Assembly: GCA_014378995.1 (NCBI GenBank)
Contig: JACMMP010000130.1
Span: 26,602 to 90,601 of the forward strand
DNA length: 64,000 bases
Origin: Hyphomonadaceae bacterium
GTDB taxonomy: Bacteria; Pseudomonadota; Alphaproteobacteria; Caulobacterales; Aquidulcibacteraceae
Direction: 5' to 3'
Under the pieces are notes generated by a model that saw only the letters and a program-made list of their open reading frames with translations, was not told the DNA's origin and ran no database searches. Positions 34,255 through 42,600 of this stretch are shown here, one piece after another; the first letter of the stretch is position 1, and every line of letters starts with the position of its first letter. The position numbers and the translations under genes were made by a program.

Positions 34255-34331
34255 ACTTTGGCAAGGAAGCGCAAGCCGGCGGGGCGTCGTGTCCGCTAAT
34301 TTCAGCGCCTGAGCCAATCAGGAAAACGCCC

Positions 34332-34784
34332 ATGGATCTCCGCGCCGCCGCTTATCCGATTATCGCCTTGGCGCTCGGCGCGTCCGAGGCCGGCAATACC
34401 GAAGACGCCCGCGCAATCGCCGCGATGGACACCGCCTATCAGGCGGCCGTGGAGCGCAACGACGCCGGCGCCATGGCGGAAATCCTGCACGAGGACATGA
34501 TCCTCGTCGTCGGCGCGGGCACTGTGTTCACCCGCGAAGACCTGCTCCAATCGGCGCGCACGCGCGAGTTTATCTACGAGCACCAAGTCGAAGACGAAGG
34601 CACGCAAACGGTGCGGCTCTTCGGTCCCGACACGGCGATCGTGACGGCTCGGCTTTGGCTCAAAGGCACGCGCAACGGCCACGCCTTCGATCGGCGGCTG
34701 TGGTTCAGCGACACCTATGTGCGCACGCCGCAAGGCTGGCGCTACGCGTTCGGGCAAGCCTCGCTAGCGCTGCCGGCGGACTGA
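34332..34784 (+). CDS. NTF2-like (SnoaL/DUF4440) protein
   Basis: A 150-aa protein. IAAMDTAYQAAVERNDAGAM, then LHEDMILVVGAG and the C-terminal VRTPQGWRYAFGQASLAL match the cone-shaped NTF2-like fold of DUF4440/SnoaL proteins. ATG 34332 is preceded by CAGGAAAA; the frame extends upstream without support. The short N-terminus is weakly hydrophobic and may be a signal. The ligand is unknown. Confidence 0.8.
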   Translation: MDLRAAAYPIIALALGASEAGNTEDARAIAAMDTAYQAAVERNDAGAMAEILHEDMILVVGAGTVFTREDLLQSARTREFIYEHQVEDEGTQTVRLFGPDTAIVTARLWLKGTRNGHAFDRRLWFSDTYVRTPQGWRYAFGQASLALPAD

Positions 34785-34794
34785 TTGATTTTGA

Positions 34795-35223
34795 CTAATC
34801 GCCACGCGGGCTCGGATCGCCATATCGATTGGCGCCGATTGAGCCCGGCACGAGAAACAGGATAGCTAAGTAGCCTAGGTTCACTGGCACGATGAACACT
34901 ATCATCCACGGTGATGCATTGGTTTTTGTCGCGACGCTGAATAGGAAAGCCGCCACTCCGAAAATGGGAGCCAGCCATCAGCCCGACAGGCCGACGTCAT
35001 GAAAGCGGCGCACGACCAAGCTGATGTCTGCATACATCAAGGGAATCATGATTATTGCCATGCCGATCGTGAAGGCGGCGGCGTGAGATGTGACGACGCT
35101 AAGCGCTCCAATCAGAAGCATTCCCGCAGCTGTGCCGACAGCGCAGAGCACAAAGTGCCGCCACAGCAATTGGCTACGGCGCAGACGACCCTCGTAAGTC
35201 GTGAACTCTCTAAGCCAACTCAA
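34795..35223 (-). pseudogene. DUF805 membrane protein interrupted by an in-frame TGA
   Basis: The first 81 codons encode a normal DUF805 N-terminus (YEGRLRRSQLLWRHF, then RRFHDVGLSG). At 34980-34978 a TGA stands where family members have tryptophan in GWW. The same frame then continues WLAPIFGVAAFLFSVATKT to a natural stop at 34797-34795. A single TGG-to-TGA change explains this. The start is TTG 35223, overlapping the end of the carboxylase gene. It could also be a sequencing error. Confidence 0.75.
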
Positions 35224-37210
35224 TCATCACCTCATCCGCCGCGACGCTTGCGCCGGCGGCGATGTGGACTTTGGCGATGACGCCGTCGCGTTCGGCGCGG
35301 ATGATGTTTTGCATCTTCATGGCTTCAACGACGGCGACGCCTTCGCCCGTCTTCACGTCCTGTCCCTCTTTGACGTCGATGGAAATGACGAGGCCGGGCA
35401 TGGGCGAGACGATGAGTTTCGAGGTGTCGGCCTTCTGCTTTTCTGGGAGGCGTTGATGTAATTCGGCGCCCCGCGGCGTGGCGACGAGCGCAAGCACGGT
35501 GATTCCGCGATGGCGGAGCGTGTAGCCGCCGGGCGCGGTCTTGATCTTCACGGAAAAAGGCTGGCCGTCGAACTTGCCGCTGATGATGCGCGCGCCTGGG
35601 CGTGTCGTCGTATCGAAGCGGTGCTTCTTGCCATCGATGACGACATTCGCGCCGGACTCGTCGAGATCGACTTGGGTGAGATGGTGGACCTTATCGAGGA
35701 TCACCGTCCACGCGCGCTGCCAGTCTTTGACTACGCCGTTGATCTGGCCGCTGACTTCGCGGGCGCGGCGGGCGGTGAATGAGCGAGCGACGGCGGCCGT
35801 GGCGATCAGCAGCTTTTGCTGCTGCGGGGTGGGCGCCACGCCTGCGAAGCCGTCCGGGAAATGCTGCTTGATGTAGGCGGTGGTGAAATCGCCCTTGCGG
35901 AAATCTTTTTCCTCCATCACGGCGCCGAGGAACGCGATGTTGTCGGCGATGCCATCGATGAGGAAATTGTCGAGCGCTGCGGCTTGGGCGTCGATGGCGG
36001 CGATGCGCGTTGGCGCATGCGTGATGAGCTTGGCGATCATCGGATCGTAGAACATCGAAATCTCGTCGCCCTCGCGGACGCCGGTTTCGTTGCGGAGTGT
36101 GATGTCGCCAGTCTTGCCTTCGGCGGGCGCTTGGTAGGCTTTGAGGCGCCCTATGCTGGGCAGAAAGTTGCGGTATGGGTCTTCGGCGTAGATGCGGCTC
36201 TCGATCGCCCAGCCTTTGATCTTCAGATCCTTCTGCTTGAAGGCGAGCTTCTCCCCGGCGGCGACGCGGATCATCTGCTCGACCAGATCCAGACCCGTGA
36301 TCATCTCCGAGACCGGATGCTCCACTTGGAGACGCGTGTTCATCTCCAGGAAGAAGAAGCTCTTGTCGGCGCCGCTGGCCACGAACTCGACCGTGCCGGC
36401 GCTATCGTACTGGACGGCGCGCGCCAGAGCGCAGGCTTGCTCGCCCATCGCCATGCGCGTTTTCTCATCAAGCAGAGGCGACGGCGCCTCTTCGATGACT
36501 TTCTGGTTGCGGCGCTGGATCGAGCATTCGCGCTCAAACAAATGGACGACGTTACCGTGCTTATCGCCGAGCACTTGAATTTCGATGTGCCGAGGTGCGG
36601 TGACGAATTTCTCGATGAAAATGCGGTCGTCGCCGAATGCGCCCTTGGCTTCGGCGCGCACGGCGGGGAAGCCTTCCTCAACGTCGCGGCGATTGTGCGC
36701 GACGCGGATGCCCTTGCCGCCGCCGCCTGCGCTGGCCTTGATCATCACCGGATAGCCTATCTCCTCCGAGATCTGCACCGCGTGTTCGACGCCTTCGATC
36801 TCGCCGATGAACCCTGGCACGCAGGATACGCCCGCTTCAGCGGCGCTCTTCTTGGACTCGATCTTGTCGCCCATGGCGCGGATGGCGTGGGCGTTAGGAC
36901 CGATAAAGACGATCTTCTCGGCTTGCAGCCGATCGGCGAACTCGGCCTTCTCGGAGAGAAAGCCGAAGCCGGGATGGATCGCTTGCGATCCGGTCTGGCG
37001 GGCGGCGGCGACGATCTTGTCGATCACCAAATAGGATTGCGCCGCCGGCGATGGGCCGATGAACACGGCCTCGTCGGCCATCTCGACGGCGAGGCTGTCG
37101 GCGTCCGCCTCGGAGAACACCATCGCTGTCTTGATGCCGAGCCGGCGGGCGGTGCGGATGATGCGGACCGCCACTTCGCCCCGGTTGGCGATCAGAATTT
37201 TATCGAACAT
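35210..37210 (-). CDS. pccA: Biotin-dependent acyl-CoA carboxylase alpha subunit (propionyl-CoA carboxylase type)
   Basis: A 666-aa protein. The biotin carboxylase part (about 1-450) has FDKILIANRGEVAVRIIRTA, ASAGGGGKGIR and FFFLEMNTRLQVEHPVSE. A BT-type linker domain is followed by the biotinyl domain with VVEAMKMQN near the C-terminus. It carboxylates its own biotin using ATP and bicarbonate. Length and the linker suit PccA. The beta subunit is probably 3633-5180. ATG 37210 is chosen at the conserved N-terminus. Confidence 0.9.
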   Translation of the reverse strand: MFDKILIANRGEVAVRIIRTARRLGIKTAMVFSEADADSLAVEMADEAVFIGPSPAAQSYLVIDKIVAAARQTGSQAIHPGFGFLSEKAEFADRLQAEKIVFIGPNAHAIRAMGDKIESKKSAAEAGVSCVPGFIGEIEGVEHAVQISEEIGYPVMIKASAGGGGKGIRVAHNRRDVEEGFPAVRAEAKGAFGDDRIFIEKFVTAPRHIEIQVLGDKHGNVVHLFERECSIQRRNQKVIEEAPSPLLDEKTRMAMGEQACALARAVQYDSAGTVEFVASGADKSFFFLEMNTRLQVEHPVSEMITGLDLVEQMIRVAAGEKLAFKQKDLKIKGWAIESRIYAEDPYRNFLPSIGRLKAYQAPAEGKTGDITLRNETGVREGDEISMFYDPMIAKLITHAPTRIAAIDAQAAALDNFLIDGIADNIAFLGAVMEEKDFRKGDFTTAYIKQHFPDGFAGVAPTPQQQKLLIATAAVARSFTARRAREVSGQINGVVKDWQRAWTVILDKVHHLTQVDLDESGANVVIDGKKHRFDTTTRPGARIISGKFDGQPFSVKIKTAPGGYTLRHRGITVLALVATPRGAELHQRLPEKQKADTSKLIVSPMPGLVISIDVKEGQDVKTGEGVAVVEAMKMQNIIRAERDGVIAKVHIAAGASVAADEVMIELA

Positions 37211-37262
37211 GGAGCGGGTGTTAGCGGGGTTTCGCGGGCGCGTCATCTGCTATGGTTCGCCG

Positions 37263-38255
37263 ATGAATCGCAGAGAAGCCCTGCTCGGCGCCGTTGCCCT
37301 CGCGGGATGCGGCGCGGCCACCAGCCAGGCGCCGGTGACGCCGTTCCCGATCCGCCGCGGCGTCAATATGGGCAATGCGCTGGAGGCGCCCAACGAAGGC
37401 GATTGGGGCTATCGGATCGAGGCGGATCATTTCTCGGCCATCGCCGACGCTGGCTTCGACGGCCTGCGGCTGCCGGTGCGGTGGGATGCGCATGCGGAAA
37501 CGGCCTCGCCCTTCACGATCGCGTCGGCCTTCTTCCGCCGCATCGATCGCGTGCTCGACCAAGCGCTCGAGCGCGGCCTCAAGGTTCAACTCGACTTGCA
37601 TCACTATGACGACCTGATCGCGCACGACGATCGCGAGCGGCGCCGCTTCATCGAGCTTTGGCGCCAGATCGCGCGGCGCTATCGCAATCAGCCCGACTGC
37701 CTGATCTTGGAACCGCTCAATGAGCCGAACGGCGAGCATTGGCGCGGCGAGCGGCTGACGGCGCTGCAACGCGATGTCGTCGCCGCGATCCGCGAAAGCA
37801 ATCCGACGCGCCTCATCGTGCTTGGCCCGGGCAATTGGCAGAACATCGATGCGCTGCGCAGCTGGACGCCGCCGGACGGATCGAACATAGCCGTCAGCGT
37901 GCATTATTATGAACCGCACGCTTTCACGCACCAGGGCGCCGAATGGCTCGGCGAGGACGCGCCGCGTTATAATCGCGAATGGGGGCTTGAGGCGGATCGC
38001 CGCGAAGTCGCCGCGCACATCGCGCGCGCCGCCAATTGGGGCGCGTCGCGCGGCTATGCGATGCAGCTCGGCGAATTCGGCGCCAATGCGCGCGTGCCGC
38101 TGGCGCAACGCGCGGCGTGGACGCGTGCCGTGCGCGAAGCGTGCGATGCGCATGCGATGGGCTGGTGCGTCTGGGATTTCGCCGGCGCGTTTCCGGTTTG
38201 GGATCGCGAGCGGGAAGCGTTGGTTCCGGAGATGGTTGAGGCCTTACTTCGTTAA
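37263..38255 (+). CDS. Glycoside hydrolase family 5 (cellulase-like) lipoprotein
   Basis: A 330-aa (beta/alpha)8 enzyme. RGVNMGNALEAPNEG near the N-terminus, LILEPLNEPNG with the acid/base glutamate, and YAMQLGEFGAN with the nucleophile glutamate define clan GH-A, family 5. The N-terminus MNRREALLGAVALAGC combines a twin-arginine-like pair with a lipobox, so export as a lipoprotein is likely. The substrate is a beta-glucan or mannan, undetermined. Confidence 0.9.
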   Translation: MNRREALLGAVALAGCGAATSQAPVTPFPIRRGVNMGNALEAPNEGDWGYRIEADHFSAIADAGFDGLRLPVRWDAHAETASPFTIASAFFRRIDRVLDQALERGLKVQLDLHHYDDLIAHDDRERRRFIELWRQIARRYRNQPDCLILEPLNEPNGEHWRGERLTALQRDVVAAIRESNPTRLIVLGPGNWQNIDALRSWTPPDGSNIAVSVHYYEPHAFTHQGAEWLGEDAPRYNREWGLEADRREVAAHIARAANWGASRGYAMQLGEFGANARVPLAQRAAWTRAVREACDAHAMGWCVWDFAGAFPVWDREREALVPEMVEALLR

Positions 38256-38256
38256 A

Positions 38257-38359
38257 GTCATTCCGGACGCGCGGAGCGCGATCCGGAACCCAGGGCCAAG
38301 GACTAGCTTGTCGCCCTGGGTTCAAGCTCAACGGCGCTACGCGCCTGCGGCCGGAATGA
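38257..38359. repeat. Long nested inverted repeat (CCCAGG family)
   Basis: Outer arms GTCATTCCGG (38257-38266) and CCGGAATGAC (38350-38359) are perfect. Inner arms AACCCAGGG (38287-38295) and CCCTGGGTT (38314-38322) are also perfect. It fills the whole gap between the convergent GH5 and ParA-partner genes. Confidence 0.8.
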
Positions 38360-38369
38360 CTCGCTACCC

Positions 38370-38846
38370 TCAGTAATCGAACATCTTGTCGTCGCGCTCG
38401 GCGCGGCGCTTGGCTTGCGCGACAATGTGGGCGACGAGTTCGGCTTCATCCATGCCCGGCGTTTCGTCGGCGGGGTCGAGATTGTGTTCGGTGACGAGCG
38501 CATGCAGCGCCACGGCGTCGAGCGCGACCAAAGCCGCGGTGAGCGCGTCTTCGCCTTCTTTTTTGTAGAGCCCGGCCGGATTAAGCGCGGGCGCGCCTTG
38601 GACCGCCGGCGTCCTCGCCGGCGAGGTGGTTGCAGCTGAACCAGTGGCAGCCGGCGAGAGGCCGGCGGTCTTAGACGGCTTCGCCTTCGGCGAAGCCGCC
38701 ACGTCCTCCATCACCTCGTCCGCCACGTCGCGGCGGCTGTCGTGCAAACGCAGCACCGCGTCGAGGCGATCGGCGAAGTCGGGACTGCGTTTCGCCTCGC
38801 GGCGAATTTCATCGAACAGGCGGTCGAGCGTCTTGTTGAGGCTCAT
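38370..38846 (-). CDS. ParA partner protein with in-frame palindromic repeat
   Basis: A 158-aa protein: a charged N-terminal helix (SLNKTLDRLFDEIRREAKRS), a low-complexity middle and an acidic helical C-terminus (ETPGMDEAELVAHIVAQAKR). Its start overlaps the ParA stop by 4 bp. The middle (SKTAGLSPAATGSAATTSPA and a few more residues) is encoded by a palindromic DNA repeat (38598-38670) also found at 5189-5220. The position suggests a partner or regulator of the ATPase; no family is known. Confidence 0.75.
   Translation of the reverse strand: MSLNKTLDRLFDEIRREAKRSPDFADRLDAVLRLHDSRRDVADEVMEDVAASPKAKPSKTAGLSPAATGSAATTSPARTPAVQGAPALNPAGLYKKEGEDALTAALVALDAVALHALVTEHNLDPADETPGMDEAELVAHIVAQAKRRAERDDKMFDY
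38598..38670. repeat. Palindromic repeat inside a coding gene
   Basis: Left part TTGGACCGCCGGCG continuing to 38623 is identical to 5189-5214. The right part GCCGGCGAGAGGCCGGCGGT (from 38650) is its complement with one extra base. A 27-bp spacer lies between the two. The whole keeps the host reading frame open on the minus strand. Confidence 0.8.
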
Positions 38847-39715
38847 AGAGACGGCGCGACCTCCACCTTCGCCTGGAATTCCTCGCCCAGAGTTTTGACG
38901 ATCTTCGCCATCGCGCCGTACTTCTGCTCGAACGTGCGCTGGGTCTCAGACCACTCGGCAGCTTTGGCGATATCGACATGCTGCGGAATGCGCACGTCAA
39001 ACATCGCTTCGCCGAGATTGTCTTTCAGCAACGTGGCTTCCGAGCGGTGCAACGAGAAGGTTTCGTCGTACTTGGTGGCGAGCACCATGAGCTGCGAGGG
39101 GCCGCCGCGGCGTTCATTGATCAACCGAAGCGCGCGCTTGCGGAACGTGATGAGGCCCAGGCGCGAAACATAGTCCGGGATCGAAGGCACCAGGATCGTA
39201 TCCGCCGCAATCAAGGCGGCTTCTGCAAACAGCGAAATGCCGGGCGGGCAATCGATTAGGACGTAATCGTAGTCGTTGACGATGTTCTTCAAACCGTTGG
39301 CAAAGCGTTCGAGAATCCATTTCTGGATCATGTCGATCTGGAAGCCGCGCTTGACGAAGCTCTCGATCATGTCGCGCTCGACGATGCGGAATTCTGGCGC
39401 AGAAGCGCAGAGCGCCACATCGGGCTTGCCCTTCAGATCGCTGACCTGCTTCTCGATCAGCGATTTGAACGGCTTGGCTTTCTGCTGGACGATGTAGCTT
39501 TCAAAATAGAAATCGAGCGTGCGCTCGGCCTCGCGCATCTTGTTCCACTTGTCGGGACCGGCCACCATGATCGAGGCGTTGGTCTGCGGATCAAGATCGA
39601 TCACCAGAATGCGGCGGCGCTGGTGGTGCGCCAGTGTTTCGGCTAGCGAAACGGTCGTCGTGGATTTGCCCACGCCGCCCTTCATGTTGATCACCGAAAC
39701 GATGCGCGCGGGCAT
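38843..39715 (-). CDS. ParA-like partition/positioning ATPase
   Basis: A 290-aa deviant Walker A ATPase: INMKGGVGKSTTTVSLAETL, Walker A' LVIDLDPQTNASIM and Walker B VLIDCPPGIS. It is longer in the middle than chromosomal ParA/Soj, and no parB lies nearby. Such orphan ParA proteins position cargo such as chemotaxis clusters, plasmids or organelles over the nucleoid. The overlapping 158-aa gene is the obvious partner candidate. The cargo is unknown. Confidence 0.88.
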   Translation of the reverse strand: MPARIVSVINMKGGVGKSTTTVSLAETLAHHQRRRILVIDLDPQTNASIMVAGPDKWNKMREAERTLDFYFESYIVQQKAKPFKSLIEKQVSDLKGKPDVALCASAPEFRIVERDMIESFVKRGFQIDMIQKWILERFANGLKNIVNDYDYVLIDCPPGISLFAEAALIAADTILVPSIPDYVSRLGLITFRKRALRLINERRGGPSQLMVLATKYDETFSLHRSEATLLKDNLGEAMFDVRIPQHVDIAKAAEWSETQRTFEQKYGAMAKIVKTLGEEFQAKVEVAPSL

Positions 39716-39979
39716 GCTGCCCCCTCTTTGGTTTTGGGCTTATCCGAACACCGGACGGTCCGCCCGGAGGGTTAGTTTTTGGTGAATCTGGGTCAAGCGC
39801 GCGGCGCAGCGCATCAGAAACTGTGGGTAGCGCTCGGCTTCGATTCAGATGCGCAATGAATAGTGCGCCTTACGCATCACCCTACCGGAGCAGCTGCAAT
39901 CCGAACGCCGCCCTGCGGTTCAAGCGCCGGAAGCGATGCTCCGCGCACGCTTTTAGAAGCGCTTGAGTGGAGCAGAACG

Positions 39980-40402
39980 ATGAAACGCAAGCTGACATTC
40001 GCCGCGCTGGCCGCGGCCATCACCCTCACCGCGTTGCCGGCGGCGGCGCAAGATTATCGCCGCGGCAACGACCGGGGCGGCGGCGGCGGCGAGATCGTCG
40101 TCCGGCACGATGCGGGCACCTTCCGCTTCGATCGCAGCGACCGCGAATATCGCCGCCTGGTGCGCACCTTTGGCTTTCAGCCGGGCTATCGCTATGAGTA
40201 CACGCACACTTGCAACGCCTATGGCTGCGACGTGATCGCGTACGAACCGGGCCGCAGCCGGGCAGTCGATCGCTTCCGCGCGCCGTACTTTGCTAACGCC
40301 TTCGCGAACGGCCGCGTCCCAGGCAACCCGCACCATAACGACAGCCAAGACAACCGCCGCGACCGGGACGACCGCCGTGATCGCGATGGCCGCCGGGGCT
40401 AA
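39980..40402 (+). CDS. Secreted Arg/Asp-rich protein
   Basis: A 140-aa protein with signal peptide MKRKLTFAALAAAITLTALP ending AAAQ. The mature part is polar (FGFQPGYRYEYTHTCNAYGC with two cysteines) and the tail is low-complexity RDRDD repeats. Function is unknown. ATG 39980 is taken at the signal peptide. The preceding 264 bp (39716-39979) hold no gene and no obvious motif. Confidence 0.7.
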   Translation: MKRKLTFAALAAAITLTALPAAAQDYRRGNDRGGGGGEIVVRHDAGTFRFDRSDREYRRLVRTFGFQPGYRYEYTHTCNAYGCDVIAYEPGRSRAVDRFRAPYFANAFANGRVPGNPHHNDSQDNRRDRDDRRDRDGRRG

Positions 40403-40427
40403 CGGACAAAGCTAACAGGCAGACTCG

Positions 40428-40457
40428 AAGGGGCGCTCGCAGCACGCGGGCGCCCTT
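40428..40457. terminator. Terminator between convergent genes
   Basis: AAGGGGCGCTCGC (40428-40440) pairs with GCGGGCGCCCTTT (40445-40457) with two weak positions; TCTCTGTTC follows. Confidence 0.65.
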
Positions 40458-40464
40458 TCTCTGT

Positions 40465-40902
40465 TCAATCGATCCAGAGGCGTGCGTAGTCCATCGGGTT
40501 CGGCGCCAGCGGCGGCATCTGCTGAACCTGTTGCGACCGAGCGCTGATCTCATAACGTGCTTGACGGAGAGTTTCGCCGCAGAACCGCTCGGCGCTGATG
40601 TTGTGTACGTTCATCTGCGTCGCCATGTGCGCGGCGAGTTCGTCGCTGGCGTGCCCGCGATGCGCGCGCTCAACTAGCCCCGAAAGCACGCCAAGATTTT
40701 GCTGTTCGGCGCGAATGGCTTGCGTGACAGCCTCCCGATGCGCGCCGCCGATCGCCGTATCGCACACTTCGCCCATGCCGACATAAAGTTTACCGCGGTT
40801 GCCGAGTTCGGCCGCCATATCGACCGGGTCTTCCGGATTGGCTGCGTATGTGGACGCGCAGGCCGATAGCGCGCACGCCAAAACGATCGCAACGAGCCGC
40901 AT
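40465..40902 (-). CDS. Lipoprotein of unknown function
   Basis: A 145-aa predicted lipoprotein (MRLVAIVLACALSAC). The mature part is mostly helical (HREAVTQAIRAEQQNLGVLS) and includes CDTAIGGAHRE and RFCGETLRQARYE. ATG 40902 follows GAGGGAAA. No family is recognised. Confidence 0.75.
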   Translation of the reverse strand: MRLVAIVLACALSACASTYAANPEDPVDMAAELGNRGKLYVGMGEVCDTAIGGAHREAVTQAIRAEQQNLGVLSGLVERAHRGHASDELAAHMATQMNVHNISAERFCGETLRQARYEISARSQQVQQMPPLAPNPMDYARLWID

Positions 40903-41009
40903 GAGATTTCCCTCATTGAGCGAGACTGTGGCGTTCATGGTTAATGCGCGCGCCCGCGGGCTCAACCGAATACGCCGCGCGCGGGCAATATGGAGCGCCG
41001 GCGCTCCAT

Positions 41010-42392
41010 TTACGCCGGCGCTTCGTTGTCGTGGCTGATCGGCTCGCCCATGAGCACCAGTTCCTCGGCCGCGGTGGGATGGACCGCGCAAGTCGCGTCC
41101 CACTGCGCCTTGGTCAGCCCCGCTTTGATGGCGATCGCCGCCAGCTGGATCAGGTCCGGACTTTCAGGCCCTGCGATGTGTACGCCGACGACGCGGTCGC
41201 TCTCGGCGGCGACGATGAGCTTCATCAGTGTGCGCTGTTCATTGCCGGCGAGGATGTTTTTCATCGGCCGGAACGCGGTGCGGAAGACGCGGATTTTGCC
41301 AAGTTTCTCGCGCGCCTGCTCCTCGGTATAGCCGACTGAGCCCACCGCTGGGCGCGAGAAGACGGCGCTCGCGACATCGGCGTGATCGAACGCGGTGGGC
41401 CGGCCCATGAACTCGGTTTCGACGAAAGCGACAGCTTCCCGAATGGCGACTGGCGTCAAATTGATCCGGTCGGTGACGTCGCCGATGGCCCAGATCGACG
41501 GCGCGCTGGAGCGTGAAAATTCATCTACCGCAACGGCGCCGCGCGCGGTCAGCCGCACACCGGCGGCTTCGAGGCCCATGCCGTTCGTGTTCGGCTCGCG
41601 GCCGATCGCCCACAGCACGTGATCGGTTTCCAATCGCATCGTGTTCGAGAGCGTCACCAGCTTGCGGTTCTCCGCCAGCGGCGCGATCCCGGTGATGGTC
41701 GAGCCGCACATGATGTGGATTCCGGTGCGCTGCATATCGGCTTGCACGTGGGCGCGGATGTCGTGGTCGAAGCCGCGCAAGATGCGCTCGCCGCGATAGA
41801 CGAGTGTGGTCTCGACGCCGAGGCCGGAGAAGATGTTGGCGAATTCGAGCGCGATGTAGCCGCCGCCGGCGATGACGATGCTGGCGGGCAGCGCGTCGAG
41901 CGTGAAGGCGTCGGTAGAGGTGATGCCGAGCTCTTGGCCGGGAATGTCCGCAGGGCGCGAGGTGTGCCCCCCGGCGGCGACCAGGATGCGCTCGGCCGTG
42001 ATTTGCTTGCCGCTCGCGGTGAAACGTACCGTGTGCGGATCGACGATGATGGCGCGGTCGTCGATGACCTCAACGCCGGCGCCGTCGAGGTTTTTGATGT
42101 AGAGGCCGGAGAGCCGGTTCACTTCCGCCTGCACGTGGTCGCGTAAAATCGACCAGTCGAAGCGCGCCCAGTCGACCGTCCAGCCAAAACCCTTGGCGTC
42201 GCGGAAGGCCTGGCCAAACTCCGAGCCGTAGACCAGGAGCTTCTTCGGCACGCAGCCGCGCAACACGCACGTGCCGCCCACCTGCACCTGCTCGGCGATG
42301 ACGACTTTGGCGCCCGCCTTAGCCGCCAGCCGCGCCGCACGCACACCGCCGGAGCCGGCGCCGATGACAAAGAGCTCGTAGTCGTATTGCAT
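41010..42392 (-). CDS. gor: Glutathione-disulfide reductase
   Basis: An FAD/NADPH flavoprotein of 460 aa reducing GSSG in the cytosol. FVIGAGSGGVRAARLAA binds FAD and GGTCVLRGCVPKKLLVYG holds the redox disulfide. GGGYIALEFANIFSGLG binds NADPH and CAVHPTAAEELV supplies the active-site histidine and glutamate. All key residues are present. Its 5' end abuts a DUF559 remnant. Confidence 0.93.
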   Translation of the reverse strand: MQYDYELFVIGAGSGGVRAARLAAKAGAKVVIAEQVQVGGTCVLRGCVPKKLLVYGSEFGQAFRDAKGFGWTVDWARFDWSILRDHVQAEVNRLSGLYIKNLDGAGVEVIDDRAIIVDPHTVRFTASGKQITAERILVAAGGHTSRPADIPGQELGITSTDAFTLDALPASIVIAGGGYIALEFANIFSGLGVETTLVYRGERILRGFDHDIRAHVQADMQRTGIHIMCGSTITGIAPLAENRKLVTLSNTMRLETDHVLWAIGREPNTNGMGLEAAGVRLTARGAVAVDEFSRSSAPSIWAIGDVTDRINLTPVAIREAVAFVETEFMGRPTAFDHADVASAVFSRPAVGSVGYTEEQAREKLGKIRVFRTAFRPMKNILAGNEQRTLMKLIVAAESDRVVGVHIAGPESPDLIQLAAIAIKAGLTKAQWDATCAVHPTAAEELVLMGEPISHDNEAPA

Positions 42393-42420
42393 ACGCTGAC
42401 CTTACTCCGCCGCCTGCGGC

Positions 42421-42600
42421 GTGCGGGGCGATCGTTTCCCAGACACCGCTTAGATTGTCGTACACGTCAGCGCTCGTCACACGAAGCACCCGCCAGCCTT
42501 GGTGCACGGGGTATTTGGTGCGGCGTTTGTCATGCGCCAGTCCGCGCCACTCATTTTCGCGCGAGCGCCGCGTTATGCGACGAACGTCCGCCTGCTCCGC
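42421..42600 (-). pseudogene. DUF559 endonuclease-domain remnant
   Basis: The minus strand in this gap reads ENEWRGLAHDKRRTKYPVHQ and then GWRVLRVTSADVYDNLSGVW, matching the C-terminal half of DUF559 (Vsr-like nuclease) proteins. The N-terminal half, with most catalytic residues, is missing. There is no start codon of its own and the frame runs into gor. It is a truncated relic. Confidence 0.55.

Noticed and set aside
35816-37609. 597-codon open frame antisense to the biotin carboxylase gene
   Set aside because: No family features, and it runs across the start of pccA and into the GH5 gene in another frame; a GC shadow.
40936-40945. CtrA-like half site ATTAACCATG upstream of the 40465-40902 lipoprotein gene
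   Set aside because: Only one half site; no second TTAA at the proper 7-base distance, so it is not reported as a regulatory site.
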